Positions 1 to 5,840 of a stretch of 6,326 nt of DNA are shown here, piece after piece. Source of the DNA: Candidatus Nanopelagicaceae bacterium (GTDB taxonomy: Bacteria > Actinomycetota > Actinomycetes > Nanopelagicales > Nanopelagicaceae). Location of the stretch: NCBI GenBank assembly GCA_947488635.1, contig CANLAY010000059.1, positions 1-6,326 of the forward strand, given 5' to 3'. Each line of letters begins with the position of its first letter. Positions within the stretch are counted from its first letter, which is position 1. Below the pieces are notes generated by a model. It was not told the origin of the DNA. It was given only the letters and a program-made list of their open reading frames with translations, and did not search any database. Both the position numbers and the translations under genes were made by a program.

Positions 1-251
1 ATTGGTTGCTCAAGAGGTTCGGTATCAATGCCCAATCGTGAGTAGCCGACTAGTGGATTGCCACGCTTGATCTCTCGCAGAATTGCACCCACTCGATCAC
101 CTAAAGCGGCAGCCTGAATTTTCTCTAACCCAACTGACGTAATCCGTGAACCTGTTCGCGCCTGGATAAAGAAACTGCGTTCACCGGGTTCGCCCACGGT
201 TCCGCAAACAAAACGTTCGACTGGATTGAAATCGTAAAGAATCCGACTCAC
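1..251 (-). CDS. DUF3090 family protein, N-terminal part (3' end beyond window)
   Basis: Reading from a GTG at 251-249, the first 83 residues are visible and the frame stays open to the window edge. The protein begins MSRILYDFNPVERFVCGTVG, followed by GEPGERSFFIQA and a GSRITSVGLEKIQAAAL stretch. This is the recognisable start of the actinobacterial DUF3090 family (TIGR03847-type), whose members are about 180-200 residues long and have no established biochemical activity. The GTG overlaps the TGA of the upstream phosphatase in a GTGA quadruplet, so the gene is probably translated by coupling from the phosphatase mRNA. In many Actinobacteria this pair sits beside an SCO1664-type kinase-like gene and the mycothiol gene mshC, which would be expected just left of position 1. 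The family call is firm; the function is unknown. Confidence 0.9.
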   Translation of the reverse strand, partial: MSRILYDFNPVERFVCGTVGEPGERSFFIQARTGSRITSVGLEKIQAAALGDRVGAILREIKRGNPLVGYSRLGIDTEPLEQP

Positions 252-919
252 TTGGTTATGCCTTTGCCCCCGCCAAGTAAATGGCCTCGTCTATTTTTAC
301 TCTGCAATAATTCACTCACTGAAGAATCCGAATCATTAAGACGAGTCAATCTGATTGCGCCACCATTTGACTCAAGAATTGTGATTGAAGCTGGATCGAT
401 AACGATTCGTTGAAAATCATCTAGATGCATTCCCATTGAACTTGCCACAATTGCTTTTATTACATCTCCATGGGAAACCATGATCGTCATCTCTTGGTCA
501 GAGACGAAGAAATTATGAACCGATTGCATCGCCCGAACTTGCATTTGCGCGAGACTCTCACCATCTGGAAATGTAACGGCGCTTGGTTGGCCTTGCACCT
601 TGCGCCATAACTTCGCTCGTGAAAGCGTTGCTAACTTCTTGCCTGACCACTTTCCATAATCAACTTCAACTAAATTTGGATCAAGAGTTACAGTTACGCC
701 TTTGCCATATTTGGCCAGCCATGGCGCAAGAGTTTGCGAACAGCGTTCCATCGGACTAACGTGAACTTGGGCAATCGTTAATTTGCCTAGACGTTCGGCC
801 AATCGTTCGGCTTGTTCTTGACCGGACTTTGAGAGATGCACATTAGGCAACTGACCAGAGAGAACACCGGCGGCATTGGCAGTTGAATGAGCATGTCGGA
901 TCAAAACAATTTTTGGCAC
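248..919 (-). CDS. Histidine phosphatase (phosphoglycerate-mutase-like), MSMEG_4193 family
   Basis: This 223-residue cytoplasmic protein belongs to the histidine phosphatase superfamily. The signature RHAHSTAN gives Arg8 and the phospho-accepting His9 near the N terminus. Arg59 lies in SPMERCSQT, Glu85 (likely proton donor) lies in LVEVDYGKWSG, and His150 lies in MVSHGD, so the full catalytic set is present. The PDGESLAQMQVRA segment at 118-130 is also typical. Its partner DUF3090 places it in the actinobacterial MSMEG_4193 (TIGR03848) group, annotated as putative phosphomutase or phosphatase with no proven substrate. The start is a GTG at 919-917 directly before PKIVLIRHA. No well-spaced Shine-Dalgarno is seen, but a TAACCT box ends 6 nt upstream, consistent with leaderless translation. 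The last 30 residues are polar and glycine-rich and look like a flexible tail. It is the first gene of a two-gene or longer minus-strand operon. Confidence 0.93.
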   Translation of the reverse strand: MPKIVLIRHAHSTANAAGVLSGQLPNVHLSKSGQEQAERLAERLGKLTIAQVHVSPMERCSQTLAPWLAKYGKGVTVTLDPNLVEVDYGKWSGKKLATLSRAKLWRKVQGQPSAVTFPDGESLAQMQVRAMQSVHNFFVSDQEMTIMVSHGDVIKAIVASSMGMHLDDFQRIVIDPASITILESNGGAIRLTRLNDSDSSVSELLQSKNRRGHLLGGGKGITK

Positions 920-925
920 CCTTAA

Positions 926-931
926 AGGTTA
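926..931 (-). promoter_or_regulatory. Candidate -10 box for leaderless phosphatase/DUF3090 mRNA
   Basis: Read on the minus strand, TAACCT (931 to 926) is followed by six bases and then the GTG start codon at 919. It matches the minimal TANNNT actinobacterial -10 motif at the spacing expected if transcription starts on the first base of the start codon. No convincing -35 is visible. The hexamer is short, so the match alone is weak; the support comes from its exact position and the mirror arrangement on the other strand. Confidence 0.45.
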
Positions 932-957
932 TCGCAGTAATTCGGCCCTTGCCTTGC

Positions 958-963
958 TAGGTT
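958..963 (+). promoter_or_regulatory. Candidate -10 box for leaderless aldo/keto reductase mRNA
   Basis: TAGGTT fits TANNNT and ends six bases before the ATG at 970, the spacing expected when the start codon is also the transcription start. The bases between the box and the ATG (TGCGCC) contain no Shine-Dalgarno sequence, which favours a leaderless message. No good -35 was found at 16-19 bp upstream. Confidence 0.45.
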
Positions 964-969
964 TGCGCC

Positions 970-1920
970 ATGGAACTTAGGCGTGCTGGCAATAGCGGCT
1001 TATCTCTATCTCGTTTAGGTCTCGGAACTATGACTTGGGGCCGAGATACCGATGAGCATGAGGCCGCAGATCAGATGCGAGCGTATTTAGATGCGGGCGG
1101 AAATTTCATTGATACCGCAGCCGTCTATGGTGAGGGCGATAGCGAACGCGTAATCGGTGGGCTGGCTGGTTCGCTTTTCAAACGCGAGGAGATTGTCTTA
1201 GCAACTAAGGCCGGAATAACTTTTCCAGGTGGAATCCGAACTGTAAATAATTCACGCGCCGCCTTGATGGCTGAATTAGATAATTCATTAACTCGTCTCG
1301 GTACTGACTATGTTGATTTATGGCAGATCCATACTTGGGATAGTGAGAATCCAATCTCTGATGCACTCTCAGCTCTGGATTGGGCATATAACTCAGGGCG
1401 CGCCCGTTATGTTGGAATCTCGAACTTTTCTGGTTGGCAGACAGCTCATTGTGTGACACGTCAAAGTAACCAAGGCGGCAAAGCCCCGATTGCCTCGATT
1501 CAATCGGAGTATTCACTTTTAAATCGCGAGGTTGAGCGTGAAATCATTCCAGCAGCACAAGCTCTAGGTTTCGGTTTTCTACCATGGTCACCATTAGGTC
1601 GTGGCGTGCTAACTGGAAAATATCGCAACGGATTGCCTAGTGATTCGCGCGGAGCAAGCGCGCACTTTGCTGGTTTTGTAGAACCATACTTAGATGCTCA
1701 ATCAGCACGCATTGTTGAAGCGGTTTGCGTCGCAGCTGATGGCCTGGGTTACTCGCCGCTAGAAGTATCACTTGCTTGGGTACGAGATGCACCTGGTGTA
1801 ACAAGTGCGATTGTTGGTGCACGCACCAGTGCTCAACTTCGCGGCATTTTAACTTCAGAACAAATCAGTTTGCCAGATGTTGTTCGTGAAGCACTGAGTG
1901 AGGTATCAGCAGTTCTTTAA
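970..1920 (+). CDS. Aldo/keto reductase
   Basis: This 316-residue cytoplasmic NAD(P)H-dependent oxidoreductase has the TIM-barrel aldo/keto reductase fold. The catalytic tetrad is intact: Asp48 and Tyr53 in DTAAVYG, Lys80 in LATKAG, and His121 in LWQIH. Cofactor and barrel motifs follow in the expected order: VGISNFSGWQ near 148-157, SEYSLLNREVE near 179-189, PWSPLGRGVLTGKY near 205-218, and the NADP-binding IVGARTSAQL near 281-290. The length and the SPLGRG/LTGKY motifs suit the bacterial YajO/Tas-like group that reduces aldehydes and ketones, but the substrate cannot be assigned. The ATG at 970 directly begins the conserved first strand (MELRRAGNSGLSLSRLGLGT), so the start is secure. It is divergent from the histidine phosphatase (50-bp spacer) and its last 15 bases overlap the convergent M20 peptidase gene. 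Confidence 0.95.
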   Translation: MELRRAGNSGLSLSRLGLGTMTWGRDTDEHEAADQMRAYLDAGGNFIDTAAVYGEGDSERVIGGLAGSLFKREEIVLATKAGITFPGGIRTVNNSRAALMAELDNSLTRLGTDYVDLWQIHTWDSENPISDALSALDWAYNSGRARYVGISNFSGWQTAHCVTRQSNQGGKAPIASIQSEYSLLNREVEREIIPAAQALGFGFLPWSPLGRGVLTGKYRNGLPSDSRGASAHFAGFVEPYLDAQSARIVEAVCVAADGLGYSPLEVSLAWVRDAPGVTSAIVGARTSAQLRGILTSEQISLPDVVREALSEVSAVL

Positions 1921-3216
1921 GAAGCGTTCCATCATGTGTACGCCAGCTTTCAAACCATCAATCGGGACTCGTTCGTCAACCCCGTGAAATAGCGAGAAGA
2001 AATCTAATTCTGGCGGCAATTTCAATGGCCCAAATCCGTAACCGATTATTCCCAACTCTGAAAGTGCTTTGTTGTCGGTGCCGCCACTCATCATGTATGG
2101 AACTGCAATCGCGTCAGGATCTTCAGCCATTAAAGCTTGCACCATTGCTTCGACTAGATCGCCACTGAAGTCGGCTTCTAGCGATATGTCATGAGTAAGC
2201 GTTTGGATTTCAATATCTGGTCCGACTATCTCACGAATAGTTTGATTGAACTCATCTTCATATCCTGGCAAGAAACGGCCATCGACAACGGCAGAAGCTG
2301 TTTGCGGAATAACATTTGCTTTGTAACCAGATGACAACATGGTCGGGTTAGCTGTGTTTTGTAGCGTGGCACCGAACATCTTGGCGGCCGGACCGAATTC
2401 TTCCAGAAGTGGACGAAAATCTGCTTCGTCATATTTCTTGCCAGTTAATGTCGCGACATTTGCAAAAAGTGATTTGACCGTTGCGGTGTAACGCTGTGGC
2501 CATACGTGACTACCCAATTTAGCAACTGCCTCACCGAGTGCAGTAAGCGAATTATCTCTATTGATCATAGAACCGTGTCCGGCAGTTCCTCTGGCAGTTA
2601 ACTTAAACCAATGAATTCCTTTTTGAGCGGTCTCAATAATGTACATGCGTTTACCATTTTTCAGCGCGATAGAAAATCCACCAACTTCAGAAACAGCTTC
2701 AGAACAACCGGCAAAAACTTCCGGGTGATTTGCTGTCATATAGCGCGAACCATATTCACTGCCAGCTTCTTCATCAGCAAAGAAGGCAAGCACGATATCG
2801 CGAGGTGGAACATATCCTTCACGTGTCCACTTACGTACGATCGCTAAAATCATTGCGTCAACATTTTTCATATCGACGGCGCCGCGTCCCCAGATAAAAC
2901 CATCTTTTTTCTCACCGCTAAATGGATCAACCGACCAATCTTTAGCCTCTGCAGGGACCACATCGAGATGTCCATGCACCACCAAACCAGGTCTGCTCGA
3001 GTCGCTTCCTATAATTTTTGCAACAACATTAACCCGATTCGGCGCCGACTCATAAGTTGTAGCTGTGATACCAACTTCAGCGAGTGACTCAACAACATAT
3101 TCGGCGACCGCTTTCTCATCACCTTTACCTTCACCGTAGTTCACACTCGGAATTCGAATTAGCTCTTGGCAAATACGTATTGTTTCTTCTTCTAGAGCCA
3201 GGCGATCTTGAGTCAT
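1906..3216 (-). CDS. M20-family metallopeptidase (M20/M25/M40 dinuclear zinc hydrolase)
   Basis: This 436-residue protein carries the full M20 signature. HGHLDVVP supplies zinc ligand His83 and catalytic Asp85, GRGAVDMKN supplies bridging Asp115, and FFADEEAGS supplies general-base Glu149 and ligand Glu150. SEVGG at 176-180 gives Glu177, and LFHGVDERVP near 409-418 gives His411. The lid (dimerisation) domain lies between, at about 185-310, with the usual GTAGHGSM motif that follows the KG.HW segment. There is no signal peptide, so it should be cytoplasmic. Family members cleave dipeptides, N-acyl amino acids or succinyl-diaminopimelate; the overall pattern suits the ArgE/DapE/carboxypeptidase-like exopeptidases used in peptide catabolism, and the precise substrate is open. 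The ATG at 3216 is preceded by GAAAGAG seven bases upstream, a moderate Shine-Dalgarno. The gene diverges from tRNA-Leu and converges on the aldo/keto reductase. Confidence 0.94.
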   Translation of the reverse strand: MTQDRLALEEETIRICQELIRIPSVNYGEGKGDEKAVAEYVVESLAEVGITATTYESAPNRVNVVAKIIGSDSSRPGLVVHGHLDVVPAEAKDWSVDPFSGEKKDGFIWGRGAVDMKNVDAMILAIVRKWTREGYVPPRDIVLAFFADEEAGSEYGSRYMTANHPEVFAGCSEAVSEVGGFSIALKNGKRMYIIETAQKGIHWFKLTARGTAGHGSMINRDNSLTALGEAVAKLGSHVWPQRYTATVKSLFANVATLTGKKYDEADFRPLLEEFGPAAKMFGATLQNTANPTMLSSGYKANVIPQTASAVVDGRFLPGYEDEFNQTIREIVGPDIEIQTLTHDISLEADFSGDLVEAMVQALMAEDPDAIAVPYMMSGGTDNKALSELGIIGYGFGPLKLPPELDFFSLFHGVDERVPIDGLKAGVHMMERFLKNC

Positions 3217-3265
3217 AGGGACACTCTTTCAGTTTTTAAGCCAGAATGTGAAGCATTAATACCTT

Positions 3266-3295
3266 TTGCTGTGATGTGACCTCTGTTGCTATCCT
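3266..3295 (+). promoter_or_regulatory. Candidate promoter for tRNA-Leu
   Basis: TTGCTG at 3266-3271 could be a -35 box. After an 18-bp spacer comes TATCCT at 3290-3295, preceded by TGC, giving an extended -10. Transcription would then start near 3302, leaving a 5-6-nt leader to be removed by RNase P before the mature tRNA 5' end at 3308. The call is from spacing and consensus only. Confidence 0.5.
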
Positions 3296-3307
3296 TGCGC
3301 TTCACTC

Positions 3308-3391
3308 GTCCGGGTGGCGGAATTGGCAGACGCGCTAGCTTGAGGTGTTAGTGCCCGCAAGGGCTTAGGGGTTCAAGTCCCCTTCCGGACA
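3308..3391 (+). tRNA. tRNA-Leu (anticodon GAG)
   Basis: An 84-nt class II tRNA folds completely by eye. The acceptor stem pairs 3308-3314 (GTCCGGG) with 3384-3390 (TCCGGAC), with one terminal G-U, and the discriminator is A3391. The D arm lies at about 3317-3333 with a GCG/CGC stem. The anticodon stem pairs 3335-3339 with 3347-3351 around the loop TTGAGGT, placing anticodon GAG at 3342-3344, which reads CUC and CUU leucine codons. The long variable arm has a GCCC/GGGC stem closed by GCAA (3353-3364), as expected for Leu. The T arm pairs AGGGG with CCCCT (3367-3383) around TTCAAGT. CCA is not encoded: CAC follows the discriminator, so a CCA-adding enzyme is needed. The apt start codon lies only 41 bp downstream with no terminator visible. 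Confidence 0.97.
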
Positions 3392-3418
3392 CACATATTG
3401 CCAAAGAACTTGAGCTGC

Positions 3419-3424
3419 GAAAGG
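3419..3424 (+). promoter_or_regulatory. Shine-Dalgarno of apt
   Basis: GAAAGG lies eight bases before the ATG at 3433. It supports that start over upstream alternatives and shows that apt, unlike the two left-hand divergent genes, is read from a leadered transcript. Confidence 0.65.
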
Positions 3425-3432
3425 TAGAGCGC

Positions 3433-3966
3433 ATGAAGATTGCCGAAGCGCTCGCTCTGATTCGCCCAGTTCCAAATTTTCCGATTCCTGGGATCCTGTT
3501 TCAAGATATTGCCCCGCTAATTGCAAATCCAAAAGCTTTCGAATTAGTTATCAAGGAATTCGCGCAAACTGGGTCTGCGTTTAATTTAGTTGTAGGTGTT
3601 GAGTCCCGTGGTTTTATCTTGGCCAGCGCCATAGCCATTGATAGCGCTGTTGGTTTTGTGCCGATTCGGAAAGCCGGGAAATTGCCAGGTGCTGTCATTA
3701 AACGAGAATATGGTTTGGAATATGGTAGCGACAGTCTTGAGATGCAGGTTGATGCTCTCACCCACGTTAAAGAGCCCCGAGTTTTACTAATCGATGATGT
3801 GCTTGCAACTGGCGGAACCTTGATTGCCGCTCTTGAATTGATTTCAGATCTAGCTGGTGAAATTTGCGAGGTGGCAGTTCTTTTGGAGATCAGTGCCCTT
3901 GGTGGTCGCGAGCGGATCATGGCAGCATTCCCGGAGTTAACGATTAGGGCGCTGGTGCAGATTTGA
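3433..3966 (+). CDS. apt: Adenine phosphoribosyltransferase
   Basis: Apt joins adenine with PRPP to form AMP and pyrophosphate, the main adenine salvage step in the cytoplasm. The 177-residue product matches the usual 170-185 length. The N-terminal hood has FPIPGILFQDIAPLI (16-30), followed by GVESRGFILASAIA (55-68), then PIRKAGKLPG (77-86) and the flexible-loop region EYGLEYGSDSLEMQ (92-105) containing the conserved glutamate. The PRPP-binding loop VLLIDDVLATGGT lies at 117-129. The ATG at 3433 is backed by a good ribosome binding site. The gene follows tRNA-Leu by 41 bp and its TGA overlaps the next gene's TTG by 4 nt. In many Actinobacteria apt lies between secDF and relA; here neither is adjacent, so the gene has a different setting. 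No catalytic residue appears to be missing. Confidence 0.96.
   Translation: MKIAEALALIRPVPNFPIPGILFQDIAPLIANPKAFELVIKEFAQTGSAFNLVVGVESRGFILASAIAIDSAVGFVPIRKAGKLPGAVIKREYGLEYGSDSLEMQVDALTHVKEPRVLLIDDVLATGGTLIAALELISDLAGEICEVAVLLEISALGGRERIMAAFPELTIRALVQI
3963..3966 (+). other. Stop-start overlap TTGA (apt stop / acyltransferase TTG start)
   Basis: TTG (3963-3965) and TGA (3964-3966) share two bases. With only a weak purine stretch (AGGGCG) upstream, initiation on this rare start most likely depends on ribosomes finishing apt, tying acyltransferase output to apt translation. Confidence 0.7.
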
Positions 3967-5822
3967 AATCTACAACCAACAAGATTCTAGAGATTCAAGG
4001 GTTACGTGCTCTTGCAGCAACTTTAGTTCTGATATTTCATGCAAGGTTTATCTCTGGTGGCTTTATCGGCGTAGATATTTTCTATGTCATCTCAGGCTTC
4101 TTAATTACTGGCCTGCTTCTCAAAGAACTAAACACCACCGGGCGGATATCGCTGAAAGCTTTCTACCTTCGTCGAAGCAAGCGGTTATTACCCGCCTCAT
4201 TCTTAGTCCTTTTTGTCACCGCGCTTTTCGCTTGGATTGTCTTACCGCCAATCGCGCGTGGCTCCATAGGTCGCGACCTCATTGCAACCACTTTATATAT
4301 TTCCAACTATTTATTTGCTTGGTGGGAGAACGATTATCAAAATCTGAATGCGACTCCTTCACCTTTCATTCACTATTGGTCGCTGGCCGTTGAAGAACAG
4401 TTCTATCTCTTTTGGCCACTCTCTATCATCGCACTAGCCAAACTCAAAAGTGCTCAAAAATTCTTGATTGGGTTTTCGCTGGTAACGGTCATAACCTTCG
4501 CGCTCGGAGTTTGGCTGACAATTGTTGCGCCGATCTGGGCTTTCTATTCTCTTCCGACTCGGGCCTGGGAACTAAGCGTTGGAGCGCTAATTGCGTTGTT
4601 GCCCGCCTTAAGAAGGCAGAGTCGATTACTAGCAGTCTTCGGTGTGATTGCATTAGTAGCCTCTGCTCTCTGGTTTAACGAGAGCACCGCTTTTCCGGGA
4701 ACCTACGCGTTGTTACCGGTACTAGGTACTGCCGCACTTCTATCGAGTATTGGCGCTTGGCCTAAATCTTTGAAGTGGCTGGCAACAAATCGCATTTCTG
4801 TTTGGCTTGGCAAGATTTCTTATCCCCTTTATCTTTGGCACTGGCCAGTCCTGGTTTTACCTATTGCGCTATTTACACGCGATTTGAATCTCTGGGAACG
4901 AATTGCTGCCCTTATGTTCACGGTAGTTCTAGCTGACTTAACTACCAGATACGTAGAAGAACCATTTCGGGTGAAGAATTTTACTGGGCGACGGGTAGTT
5001 CTAAGCACAGCTGTGGCAATGACATTCGCGCTCTTACTTGGTTTTGGGATTGCAAAAACTACAACATCTTCAATTTTGGTTGACGGCAAGCAAGTTACGT
5101 TAGCGAGCATCGAAGCTCGCCCAGCACCCTATAACGATGGCTGCCACCTGAATTATCACGAGTCAATATCGCCACTATGTGAATTCGGGAAATTGGATTC
5201 AAGTAAGACGGTTGTTCTCTATGGAGATTCCCACGCATTGCAGTGGTTTCCGGCGCTCGAGAAATTGGCAATTGAAAAAGGCTTCAAGTTGATTAGTCTG
5301 ACTAAGTCAGCTTGTCCTTCCATTGATGTCGTGCGCGAAAGTGTCGGCGCTTTTAAGATGGAAAACTGCGCTGCGTGGCGCGAGAATGCGATTGCACGAA
5401 TTACTTCGGCTAAACCTGATCTAATTATTCTCTCTTCGTTTGAACATTTCGTTCCGCAGGGCGATCCACGTAACGTGGAACAGTGGTGGGCCGAGGGCTC
5501 TGAACGCACCTACCAAATATTGAAACCCCTTTCAGCCAAGGTTGTCTATCTACTCGATACGCCGCTACCAGAACGCAATATCCCAGATTGTTTAGCAAGT
5601 ACGAGTTCTGATAAATGTTTAGCGGATTCGAAACTAGGGTTACCACAAACTGCCAACTTCGAAATTATTGATCCAGCCACTTGGCTCTGCTCACTTGACT
5701 GTCCAGGGATTGTGCGTGGAAATGTGGCTTATCGGGATGCGTCACACATTAGTGTCGCTACTTCGCTTGAGTTATCAGATTCACTCTGGCAAGCGTTAGT
5801 TGTTAAAGGATTCACGCTCTGA
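3963..5822 (+). CDS. Acyltransferase-3 / SGNH two-domain membrane O-acyltransferase (OafA/YrhL-like)
   Basis: This 619-residue membrane protein has an N-terminal acyltransferase-3 domain (about 8-335, roughly ten hydrophobic helices). It starts with GLRALAATLVLIFHARF, which carries the conserved His26, then GGFIGVDIFYVISGFLITG (32-50), YLRRSKRLLPA (68-78) and the hallmark HYWSLAVEEQFYLFWPL (137-153). A further helix at about 346-366 leads to an extracytoplasmic SGNH domain. That domain has GDSH at 421-424 (nucleophile Ser423) and RDASHIS at 591-597 (Asp592 and His595), completing a hydrolase-like triad. Its eight cysteines (394, 406, 451, 469, 543, 552, 576, 580) could form four disulfides. 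Such proteins pass acyl groups, often acetyl, across the membrane onto envelope glycans; the acceptor here is unknown. The TTG start overlaps the apt stop as TTGA, and no nearer ATG or GTG precedes the conserved domain, so translation is probably coupled to apt. Confidence 0.92.
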   Translation: MKSTTNKILEIQGLRALAATLVLIFHARFISGGFIGVDIFYVISGFLITGLLLKELNTTGRISLKAFYLRRSKRLLPASFLVLFVTALFAWIVLPPIARGSIGRDLIATTLYISNYLFAWWENDYQNLNATPSPFIHYWSLAVEEQFYLFWPLSIIALAKLKSAQKFLIGFSLVTVITFALGVWLTIVAPIWAFYSLPTRAWELSVGALIALLPALRRQSRLLAVFGVIALVASALWFNESTAFPGTYALLPVLGTAALLSSIGAWPKSLKWLATNRISVWLGKISYPLYLWHWPVLVLPIALFTRDLNLWERIAALMFTVVLADLTTRYVEEPFRVKNFTGRRVVLSTAVAMTFALLLGFGIAKTTTSSILVDGKQVTLASIEARPAPYNDGCHLNYHESISPLCEFGKLDSSKTVVLYGDSHALQWFPALEKLAIEKGFKLISLTKSACPSIDVVRESVGAFKMENCAAWRENAIARITSAKPDLIILSSFEHFVPQGDPRNVEQWWAEGSERTYQILKPLSAKVVYLLDTPLPERNIPDCLASTSSDKCLADSKLGLPQTANFEIIDPATWLCSLDCPGIVRGNVAYRDASHISVATSLELSDSLWQALVVKGFTL

Positions 5823-5828
5823 TGTGGC

Positions 5829-5832
5829 AGGA
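5829..5832 (+). promoter_or_regulatory. Shine-Dalgarno of tdk
   Basis: AGGA lies eight bases before the ATG at 5841, inside the 18-bp gap after the acyltransferase stop. It fixes the start of the truncated gene and supports independent initiation within a shared mRNA. Confidence 0.6.
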
Positions 5833-5840
5833 TTATCGAC

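Noticed and set aside
1815..1828. Near-palindrome TGGTGCACGCACCA
   Set aside because: It encodes part of the conserved AKR motif VGARTS and its two-base loop cannot form a proper hairpin.
3231..3240. AT-rich patch upstream of the M20 gene as a -10 box (TTAAAA on the minus strand)
   Set aside because: No -35 at suitable spacing and a poor fit to TANNNT; the promoter of this gene is probably in the 3217-3307 interval but I cannot place it.
3501..3920. A 139-codon open frame on the minus strand inside apt
   Set aside because: It lies wholly within a clearly conserved gene, shows no recognisable domain and has the composition of a reverse-frame shadow.
4829..5110. Minus-strand open frames inside the acyltransferase (also at 5219-5509 and 5425-5646)
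   Set aside because: All are antisense to an intact conserved coding region and have low-complexity, Ser/Arg-rich translations with no family resemblance.
5103..5120. Hairpin GCGAGC / GCTCGC with a 6-nt loop
   Set aside because: It sits mid-gene with no T-run and no reading-frame break; it is likely chance in the linker before the SGNH domain.
5465..5479. Inverted repeat TCCACG-TAA-CGTGGA
   Set aside because: It has a three-base loop inside a coding region, no downstream T-tract and no second copy nearby, so there is no case for an operator or terminator.
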